In this document: piece after piece, positions 22,150 through 27,766 of the stretch
How positions within the stretch are numbered: the stretch's first letter is position 1
How the letters are laid out: every line of letters starts with the position of its first letter
Virus record (IMG/VR): IMGVR_UViG_3300021378_000128
Span: 1-27,766 of that record
Strand: one strand, 5' to 3'
Source: a virus
DNA: 27,766 nt
Notes under the pieces: generated by a model
Database searches by the model: none
The model's input: the letters and a program-made list of their open reading frames with translations, nothing else
What the model was told of the DNA's origin: nothing
Position numbers and translations under genes: made by a program

Positions 22150-23940
22150 ATGTCATATAAAAAGAAATTTCTAAACAAGAGCGGAGTATCAAGTCCTATA
22201 TCAGGGGGCAACAGTAACTCTGGATCTTGGAATGGTGTAGGTGCTTCGGAAGCAGGTTACTCAAACACTGACTTCGGTTACAAAAATTACATGAGTAGAC
22301 TTCCTGAAGTTTACACAGGACATCCTAACAGAATAGAAAGATACAATCAATACGAGATGATGGATGTCGATGCTGAGATTAATGCATGTTTAGATATCAT
22401 TGCAGAATTCAGTACACAAAAGAACGATCACAATAAAACACCGTTTAACTTTGAGTTTAGAGATGATCCTACTCCTCATGAGATGGACTTGTTATCTAAA
22501 CAGTTACAACAATGGTGTAAGTTAAATGAATTTGATACTCGTATGTTTAAGATGTTTAGAAACGTCATCAAGTACGGAGATCAAGTCTTTGTAAGAGATC
22601 CAGAGAACTTCAAACTCTACTGGGTTGACATGGTTAAAGTCATTAAAGTTATTGTTAATGAGAGTGAAGGTAAACTTCCTGAGCAGTATGTTATTAAAGA
22701 CTTAAACATTAACTTACAGAACTTAACAGTTGCACAAAAAACAAACACAGATTTTGCCGCTAACCCAACAACAGGATTAGGTGGTACCGGTGGCGGTGGT
22801 GGAGCAGGTGGAGGCGGATATACTGTCCCGTCTATGCCATACAACACATCAGGTAGTAGATTTACATTAGGACAAGCAGAATCAGCAATCGATTCTAATC
22901 ATGTTGTTCACTTATCATTAACAGAAGGCTTAGATCGTTTCTGGCCTTTCGGACAATCAATCTTAGAGAACATCTTTAAAGTATATAAACAGAAAGAACT
23001 ATTAGAAGATGCTATCTTAATCTATCGTGTACAACGTGCGCCAGAACGTAGAATGTTTAAGATTGACGTTGGTAACATGCCTAGTCACTTAGCAATGGCA
23101 TTCGTAGACAGAATTAAAAACGAGATACATCAAAGACGTATTCCAAGTATTCATGGTGGACAGTCTGTAGTTGATGCTACATACAATCCATTGTCAATGA
23201 ATGAAGATTACTTCTTCCCAGTTACAGCAGAAGGTAGAGGATCATCTATCGAAGTTCTCCCAGGTGGACAGAACTTAGGTGAGATTGACGATCTTAAATA
23301 CTTTAATAACAGACTAGCAAGAGGACTACGTGTACCTAGTTCATACTTACCCACAGGTCCTGATGACAACACAACACCACTGAATGACGGACGTGTTGGT
23401 ACTGCTATGATACAAGAATTCAGATTCAATCAGTACTGTGAAAGACTACAGAACTACGTTTGTCAGAAACTAGATGAAGAATTCAAATTATTCTTGCGTT
23501 GGAGAGGCTTTAACATTGATACTCAAATGTTTGATATCACTTTTAATCCCCCACAAAACTTTGCCGCATATCGTCAGAGTGAATTAGACACAGCAAGAGT
23601 CAGCACATTTCAGGGTATGGAAGCATTCCCTTATATCTCTAAACGTTTTGCATTAGAAAGATTCTTAGGATTAACTGAAGAAGAAATCAATCAAAACGAA
23701 AAACTTTGGGGCGAAGAAAATACTGAAGCCCAAGACGCAGATCCAGAAGGTTCTGATCTTAGAAACATCGGAGTATCTACAGGAGACTTTGATGCAGACA
23801 TTGATACTAACGATGAAATCGAAGACCAAGAAAACTTAGATGACTTAGGTGACTTAGATGTTGCAGGCCCAGTAGGTGGTCAGGCATCAACGGCAACCGG
23901 ATCAGTAGATGGTGCAGGGGAAGTTGGCCCTGTATCTTAA
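22150..23940 (+). CDS. 20: Portal vertex protein gp20
   Basis: A 596-residue protein with clear gp20 features: YMSRLPEVYTGHPNRIERYN and DVDAEINACLDIIAEF near the N-terminus, the GLDRFWPFGQSILENIFKVY and RVQRAPERRMFKIDVGNMP helices in the middle, and LPGGQNLGEIDDLKYFNNRL towards the C-terminus. T4 gp20 is 524 residues. It forms the dodecameric portal through which DNA enters and to which the neck joins; it also starts prohead assembly. Extra features are a Gly-rich insertion (about residues 208-224, with runs of Gly) and a strongly acidic C-terminal tail from about 525. The ATG at 22150 has only a weak upstream AAGAGAA. Confidence 0.95.
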   Translation: MSYKKKFLNKSGVSSPISGGNSNSGSWNGVGASEAGYSNTDFGYKNYMSRLPEVYTGHPNRIERYNQYEMMDVDAEINACLDIIAEFSTQKNDHNKTPFNFEFRDDPTPHEMDLLSKQLQQWCKLNEFDTRMFKMFRNVIKYGDQVFVRDPENFKLYWVDMVKVIKVIVNESEGKLPEQYVIKDLNINLQNLTVAQKTNTDFAANPTTGLGGTGGGGGAGGGGYTVPSMPYNTSGSRFTLGQAESAIDSNHVVHLSLTEGLDRFWPFGQSILENIFKVYKQKELLEDAILIYRVQRAPERRMFKIDVGNMPSHLAMAFVDRIKNEIHQRRIPSIHGGQSVVDATYNPLSMNEDYFFPVTAEGRGSSIEVLPGGQNLGEIDDLKYFNNRLARGLRVPSSYLPTGPDDNTTPLNDGRVGTAMIQEFRFNQYCERLQNYVCQKLDEEFKLFLRWRGFNIDTQMFDITFNPPQNFAAYRQSELDTARVSTFQGMEAFPYISKRFALERFLGLTEEEINQNEKLWGEENTEAQDADPEGSDLRNIGVSTGDFDADIDTNDEIEDQENLDDLGDLDVAGPVGGQASTATGSVDGAGEVGPVS

Positions 23941-23945
23941 CAAAA

Positions 23946-23953
23946 GATAAATA
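23946..23953 (+). promoter_or_regulatory. Late promoter motif GATAAATA before the small head gene
   Basis: GATAAATA ends 5 nt (CTCTT) before the ATG at 23959, the same spacing as TATAAATA before gp25. No ribosome binding site lies between, so a transcript starting here would be leaderless or nearly so. Confidence 0.5.
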
Positions 23954-23958
23954 CTCTT

Positions 23959-24189
23959 ATGAAATTATTTGAAATGTTTGATGCGGCAGTACCAGGATAC
24001 CAAGAAGTTGGAGACGACAACTCCAAACCTATATGGAGAACATCTAGGAAAACAAAACTCACATTAAGTCAGATCAGAAAATTACGTAAGATGTTAGATG
24101 TAAGAAATTATGAAAAAGCAAAACATCTAACTAAAGTTAGAAATCAGTACGGAGCCAAGCCAGAAGCAGACGGCGCACCTGGTATCTAA
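23959..24189 (+). CDS. Small conserved protein between gp20 and gp67
   Basis: A 76-residue basic protein (MKLFEMFDAAVPGYQEV... then LTLSQIRKLRKMLDVRNYEK and AKHLTKVRNQYG). The middle is a predicted helical, Lys/Arg-rich segment; the ends look flexible. I do not recognise a T4 counterpart, although a short gene just after the portal is common in marine T4-like phages as I recall. Its position among prohead genes suggests a head-assembly or internal head role, and the basic charge would allow DNA or scaffold binding; both are inferences. There is no visible ribosome binding site; a late-promoter motif ends 5 nt before the ATG. A strong hairpin (24255-24284) follows downstream. Confidence 0.7.
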   Translation: MKLFEMFDAAVPGYQEVGDDNSKPIWRTSRKTKLTLSQIRKLRKMLDVRNYEKAKHLTKVRNQYGAKPEADGAPGI

Positions 24190-24200
24190 CTCTCTCAATA

Positions 24201-24220
24201 TTTCAGTAAAATCACTGAAA
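24201..24220 (+). terminator. Hairpin after the small head gene
   Basis: TTTCAGT (24201-24207) pairs with ACTGAAA (24214-24220) around AAAATC, 12 nt after the stop codon. A T5 run follows 7 nt later (24228-24232 region). It may be a weak terminator or an mRNA 3'-end stabiliser. Confidence 0.4.
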
Positions 24221-24254
24221 ATACACGTTTTTACCTCAAAATATCAAAAAACGC

Positions 24255-24284
24255 AAAAAAGTAGCACTTAAATAGTACTTTTTT
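24255..24284 (+). terminator. Terminator-like perfect inverted repeat
   Basis: AAAAAAGTA (24255-24263) and TACTTTTTT (24276-24284) form a perfect 9-bp stem ending in six T residues, with a 12-nt loop. It sits 9 nt before the ACTAAATA promoter of the gp67-like gene, so it would separate the two transcripts. The stem is A-T rich, with one G-C pair. Confidence 0.5.
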
Positions 24285-24293
24285 ATACTACAC

Positions 24294-24301
24294 ACTAAAT
24301 A
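24294..24301 (+). promoter_or_regulatory. Late promoter motif ACTAAATA for gp67-gp21-gp22
   Basis: ACTAAATA lies 41 nt before the chosen start of the gp67-like gene and just after a terminator-like repeat. No other late motif was seen before gp21, gp22 or gp23, so it may serve all of them. Confidence 0.55.
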
Positions 24302-24342
24302 TCTCTACAAAGCCATACTTATTATATCAGGAGAAGATGACA

Positions 24343-25152
24343 ATGGAAAACAAGAAATTTGAACAATTAATCGACCTCATTATTAATGAAGACGAAGAAC
24401 AGGCGAAAGAACTGTTCCACGATATCGTAGTTGCGAAATCAAAAGAAATCTATGAATCAATCATGGAAGATGAAATGAAAGACTCTGATGACCTTGAAGA
24501 AGGCATGGGCGGTCAAGTAGGTGATCTTGCTGATGAGATTCAAGCAGAAGAATCAGGCATTGCTGAAGACGAAGAAGAAATCGATATAGATTCTGAAGAA
24601 GTCTTTGACATTGAAGGCGATGACGATGTAGATGCAACACTTGATATCGAAGCAAACTCATCTGAAGAAGTAGAAGATGCAGTTGTAAGAATCGAAGACA
24701 AACTTGACACATTATTAGACGAGTTTGAAGCAATCATGGCAGACGAAGACGAATTAAAAGGCCGTGATGATGAGATGGATGCAGACTTGCATGACATCGA
24801 AGACGAAATTGATGACCAAGAAGTAGACGTAGACGTTTCTGTAGACGATGAAGAAGTAGTTGCTGAAGCAATTAATCTTCCTAAAGTTACAGCAAAAATG
24901 GGAGACAACGGTTCAAATACTAAGTCACCAGTAGACGCAAACTCAGGTCAAAAAGGAATGGACTCACACCCAGTTGATTTTGACAAAGGTAGTGATGAAA
25001 AAGGACGCCCAGCTCCGACTGCTAAAGACGTAGATGGCGCTTCTTCATTCCAAAACGTTCCTGGAAACAACAAGGGACCAAAACTTAGTCCAGCACCCAA
25101 GCCCGTGACATCGCAGGCTGAAGGTACTAATACTAAATCAGTAATAGATTAA
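24343..25152 (+). CDS. 67: Prohead core protein gp67-like, acidic and enlarged
   Basis: The N-terminus (MENKKFEQLIDLIINEDEEQ, then AKELFHDIVVAKSKEIYESI) resembles T4 gp67, which starts similarly (ME..., a LF...A/V..R/K helix) and ends in an acidic tail. T4 gp67 is 80 residues; this protein has about 269, mostly Asp/Glu to residue 170, then a Lys/Pro/Ser/Asn-rich, probably disordered end. gp67 is an internal scaffold component, cut by gp21 during head maturation. I place the start at 24343: AGGAG (24329-24333) is 9 nt before it but only 3 nt before the in-frame ATG at 24337. The order portal, gp67, gp21, gp22, gp23 follows T4 (gp68 not seen). Confidence 0.75.
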   Translation: MENKKFEQLIDLIINEDEEQAKELFHDIVVAKSKEIYESIMEDEMKDSDDLEEGMGGQVGDLADEIQAEESGIAEDEEEIDIDSEEVFDIEGDDDVDATLDIEANSSEEVEDAVVRIEDKLDTLLDEFEAIMADEDELKGRDDEMDADLHDIEDEIDDQEVDVDVSVDDEEVVAEAINLPKVTAKMGDNGSNTKSPVDANSGQKGMDSHPVDFDKGSDEKGRPAPTAKDVDGASSFQNVPGNNKGPKLSPAPKPVTSQAEGTNTKSVID

Positions 25153-25165
25153 GGAACTGATACAA

Positions 25166-25807
25166 ATGGCTTTGTATCTTAAAGAACACTTAACGTTTGA
25201 CAACTCAGAAATGGTTGTCGAATCAGTTAAAGAAGGTGATTCCGATCTGAAGACTCTTTATATGAAGGGTATCTTCATCCAGGGAGGGGTAAAAAACGCA
25301 AATGAACGTGTTTACCCTGTCTCTGAGATCGAAACTGCTGTAGACACACTGAATGCACAAATCAAAGAAGGCAATTCAGTTCTAGGGGAAGTAGACCATC
25401 CAGATGATTTAAAAATCAATTTAGATCGTGTATCACACATGATCTCAAATATGTGGATGGACGGACCAAATGGCTACGGCAAATTAAAGATTTTACCGAC
25501 TCCAATGGGTAAGTTAGTTCAGACCATGTTAGAGTCAGGGGTAAAACTCGGAGTATCTAGTAGAGGTAGCGGAAACGTTAACGATTTAGATGGCCGGGTC
25601 AGTGATTTTGAAATAATCACTGTAGACATTGTTGCCCAACCAAGTGCTCCTAATGCATACCCTAAAGCAATATACGAGGGCCTCATGAATATGAAGCACG
25701 GACATAAAGTTTTAGAAGTAGCAAGAGAAGCAAGAGGCAATAAACAAGTAGAACGGTTTTTGAAAGACGAAGTAATTCGTTTAATCAAAGACTTAAAAAT
25801 CGACTAA
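25166..25807 (+). CDS. 21: Prohead maturation protease gp21
   Basis: A 213-residue serine protease, matching T4 gp21 (212 residues). The catalytic histidine lies in GEVDHPD (H78) and the catalytic serine in GVSSRGSG (S131 or S132), the arrangement of herpesvirus-like prohead proteases. It resides in the prohead core, activates itself, degrades the scaffold and trims capsid proteins, in T4 after a (Leu/Ile)-X-Glu sequence. Candidate sites occur in neighbours here: LNE in the gp23 N-terminus (residues 41-43) and LNE and LTE in the gp22 C-terminal part. AAGGA precedes the ATG by about 10 nt. The gene lies 13 nt after gp67-like, so they are co-transcribed. Confidence 0.95.
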   Translation: MALYLKEHLTFDNSEMVVESVKEGDSDLKTLYMKGIFIQGGVKNANERVYPVSEIETAVDTLNAQIKEGNSVLGEVDHPDDLKINLDRVSHMISNMWMDGPNGYGKLKILPTPMGKLVQTMLESGVKLGVSSRGSGNVNDLDGRVSDFEIITVDIVAQPSAPNAYPKAIYEGLMNMKHGHKVLEVAREARGNKQVERFLKDEVIRLIKDLKID

Positions 25808-25825
25808 AATAGAGGGGAAATCAGC

Positions 25826-26932
25826 ATGTTAGATGCTATCAAACCATTAATTGATTCAGGTCTTATTAATGAAGACGTTGCAAGTGAACTAGAAAGCACT
25901 TGGAGCACTAAGTTAAACGAGGCTAAAGATCAAGTTCGTGGTGAACTCAGAAATGAATTCGCACAACGATACGAGCATGACAGAAGTGTGATGGTTGAAG
26001 CCCTTGATAAGATGATTACAGATTCTCTAAGTGAAGAAATTAAAGAATTTCACGAGGAGAAAACTGCAATTAACGAAGATCGTGTAAAAGCGAAAATGAA
26101 ACTTAAAGAAAGTGCGAAGAAATTTAATAACTTTATGGTAACTAAGTTAGCAGAAGAAATTAAAGAACTACGCGGTGACCGCAAGATTCAGTTGGAAAAC
26201 CAAGATAAACTTCAAAAGTTTATCACTCATGCATTGGCTAGAGAGATCAAAGAATTTGCTCAGGATAGACAAGCAGTGGTAGAACAACGAGTTAAGTTAG
26301 TAGCAGAAGGACGCACACAACTAGAAAAACTGAAAGAGAAATTTATCTCTGAAAGTGCCGCTAGATTGAGCAAATCTGTTGCATCTCATCTTAAAGGTGA
26401 ATTATCAACACTTAAAGAAGATATTCAAATTGCTAGGGAGAATAACTTCGGTCGTAAGATATTTGAAACATTCGCAGGTGAATTCAGCACAACTTATCTA
26501 AATGATAAGGCTGAAACACGTAAGATCGTTTCTGTATTGAATGACAAAGAACAAGAACTAGCCGAATCAAAAGTCAGACTTGCGAAAGCAACAAAGATTA
26601 TTGAATCAAAAGAACGTGAAGTTAACATTATCAAAGAATCTACTCAACGTGAAAAGACTTTAGACAATTTAGTGTCATCTTTAAACAAAGAGAAGGCTCA
26701 AGTAATGCGATCTTTATTAGAAAGTGTTCAGACGCCAAAACTGAAGAACGCATTTGATAAGTATTTACCAGCAGTATTGAACGAAGGAAGTGAAAAGAAG
26801 ACTGAAAAGAAATCTTTAACTGAATCTGTTTCGACTGCACAAACAGGTAATAAATCTGCCAAGAAAGAACAAGTTAGGGAAGATGACGTTAGTGATAACG
26901 TAATCGATCTTAAGCGCCTGGCAGGGCTTTAA
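25826..26932 (+). CDS. 22: Prohead scaffold protein gp22
   Basis: A 368-residue, charged and almost wholly helical protein with long predicted coiled coils (about residues 25-290) and the C-terminal DNVIDLKRLAGL-type ending I associate with marine gp22. T4 gp22 is 269 residues. It is the main scaffold of the prohead and is chopped by gp21 into peptides once the shell is complete. LNE and LTE sequences near residues 310-330 are candidate cleavage points. The helical part contains a rough repeat (EEIKEF/EEIKEL/REIKEF about every 35-40 residues), consistent with a rod. GAGGGG lies about 8 nt before the ATG. It stands between gp21 and gp23 as in T4. Confidence 0.92.
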   Translation: MLDAIKPLIDSGLINEDVASELESTWSTKLNEAKDQVRGELRNEFAQRYEHDRSVMVEALDKMITDSLSEEIKEFHEEKTAINEDRVKAKMKLKESAKKFNNFMVTKLAEEIKELRGDRKIQLENQDKLQKFITHALAREIKEFAQDRQAVVEQRVKLVAEGRTQLEKLKEKFISESAARLSKSVASHLKGELSTLKEDIQIARENNFGRKIFETFAGEFSTTYLNDKAETRKIVSVLNDKEQELAESKVRLAKATKIIESKEREVNIIKESTQREKTLDNLVSSLNKEKAQVMRSLLESVQTPKLKNAFDKYLPAVLNEGSEKKTEKKSLTESVSTAQTGNKSAKKEQVREDDVSDNVIDLKRLAGL

Positions 26933-26968
26933 TTTAAACTAGACATAGAATATTAGGAGAAAATAACC

Positions 26969-27766
26969 ATGTCACAAGTACTCTTAGAAAGCCGTTGGGA
27001 CGAAACAAAAGACGCCCTACTTGAAGGCTTAAAAGGCACTCGCCGATCAACAATGGGTGTAGTCCTTGAAAACACTCGCAAAGGTCTCTTAAATGAGAAT
27101 GCTACCGCTGGTAGTACCTCTGCAGGAAATATAGCAACACTTAACCGTGTAATCTTACCAGTAATCAGAAGGGTTATGCCTACTGTTATTGCTAACGAAC
27201 TAGTCGGCGTACAGCCAATGACTGGTCCTGTTGGACAGATTCACACTTTACGTGTACGTTATGCTCAGTCATTGACTGACAATTCAGCAGCCGCTACATC
27301 TGTAACTGCTGGTGAAGAAGCATTATCACCATTCAAAATTGCACAAGCATACTCACGTACTGCTAGTGGAACTGCGACAGCCGCTTCATATACTGGTGCT
27401 GATACAGCAACTTTAGAAGGTAACGGTGGTAAACAAATCAGTGTGCAAATCTTAAGACAGGCAGTTGAAGCCAAGTCACGTAAGTTACAAGCACGTTGGA
27501 CATTCGAAGCCGCTCAGGACGCACAGTCTCAGCACGGCATCGATGTTGAAGCAGAGATAATGGCTGCTTTAGCACAAGAAATCACTGCTGAAATCGATCA
27601 GGAGATTTTACTATCTCTTAGAACGTTAGCGGCAACTGAATTCACATATAACCAGGCAGCGGTATCAGGTACTGCTACTTATGTTGGTGATGAACATGCG
27701 GCACTTGCTGTATTAATCAACAGAGTTGCAAACTTAATCGCACAAAGAACACGTAGAGGCGCAGGT
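26969..27766 (+). CDS. 23: Major capsid protein gp23 (3' end cut off)
   Basis: The frame is open from the ATG at 26969 to the right edge, 266 codons; roughly half of the protein is visible. MSQVLLESRWDETKDALLEG, then NRVILPVIRRVMPTVIANEL, VGVQPMTGPVGQIHTLRVRY and KARWTFEAAQDAQSQHGID-like sequence (RKLQARWTFEAAQD here) are gp23 hallmarks. It forms the hexamers of the head shell. The first 43 residues end in LLNE, a likely gp21 cleavage point, which would give a shorter propeptide than the 65 residues of T4. AGGAG lies about 10 nt before the ATG. I see no late-promoter motif in the 36-nt gap after gp22, although the mRNA must be abundant. Confidence 0.96.
   Translation, partial: MSQVLLESRWDETKDALLEGLKGTRRSTMGVVLENTRKGLLNENATAGSTSAGNIATLNRVILPVIRRVMPTVIANELVGVQPMTGPVGQIHTLRVRYAQSLTDNSAAATSVTAGEEALSPFKIAQAYSRTASGTATAASYTGADTATLEGNGGKQISVQILRQAVEAKSRKLQARWTFEAAQDAQSQHGIDVEAEIMAALAQEITAEIDQEILLSLRTLAATEFTYNQAAVSGTATYVGDEHAALAVLINRVANLIAQRTRRGAG

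Noticed and set aside
24461-24908. Minus-strand Ser-rich and Leu-rich frames opposite the gp67-like gene
   Set aside because: The acidic GAA/GAT-rich codons of the sense gene read as Ser/Leu-rich frames on the other strand; no independent signal.
26932-26969. Late promoter directly before gp23
   Set aside because: The gap contains TTTAAACTAG and AATATTAG but no convincing TATAAATA-like core; co-transcription from 24294 or a degenerate promoter is left open.
1-27766. tRNA genes, CRISPR arrays, insertion sequences or photosynthesis-type auxiliary genes
   Set aside because: Intergenic gaps are short and none folds as a tRNA; no regularly spaced repeats, transposase motifs or terminal inverted repeats, and no psbA/hli/talC-like protein was seen.

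Overview
The window is part of the genome of a T4-like marine myovirus: a contractile-tailed phage of the cyanophage/pelagiphage type, AT-rich and densely packed. The assignment rests on recognisable homologues of T4 baseplate proteins (gp6, gp25, gp5, gp53, gp48, gp26), the late sigma factor gp55, the recombination nuclease gp46/gp47, portal gp20, prohead core gp67, prohead protease gp21, scaffold gp22 and major capsid protein gp23. No photosynthesis genes, tRNAs, CRISPR arrays or transposons were seen, so the host (a picocyanobacterium, SAR11 or another marine bacterium) cannot be fixed from this window.

Layout. (1) Positions 1-11438, minus strand: a baseplate operon read right to left as gp48-like, gp53, a large hub-like protein, gp5 spike, gp25 and gp6. 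gp6 runs off the left edge. Three successive junctions are TAATG stop/start overlaps. (2) Positions 11544-17061, plus strand: an early-type block of gp55, gp47, gp46, a radical SAM enzyme and a PD-(D/E)XK resolvase-like nuclease. Two good sigma70-type promoters (before gp55 and before gp47) drive it. (3) Positions 17062-17538: a gene-free stretch packed with hairpins, proposed here as a plus-strand structured RNA with its own candidate promoter. (4) Positions 17539-18626, minus strand: gp26 and a small downstream frame, apparently joined by a -1 ribosomal frameshift site. (5) Positions 18733-27766, plus strand: a tape-measure-like protein followed by the head module gp20, a small conserved protein, gp67-like, gp21, gp22 and gp23. 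gp23 runs off the right edge.

How it works together. Host RNA polymerase would read the early block from the sigma70 promoters. gp55 would then redirect polymerase to TATAAATA-like late promoters, eight of which lie at the structural modules (variants TATAAATA, GATAAATA, ACTAAATA). The gp46/47 nuclease and the resolvase-like protein serve recombination-dependent replication and resolution of DNA before packaging. The baseplate, tape measure and head genes build the virion.

The two most striking observations are the roughly 430-nt hairpin-dense region, in which G-U wobbles in four stems point to a plus-strand RNA, and a perfectly phased TTTTTTC slippery heptamer at the end of gp26 that would fuse it to the next frame, as in the G/GT tail-assembly chaperones of other phages. 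All functional statements are read from sequence and recalled family knowledge; no database search was run.
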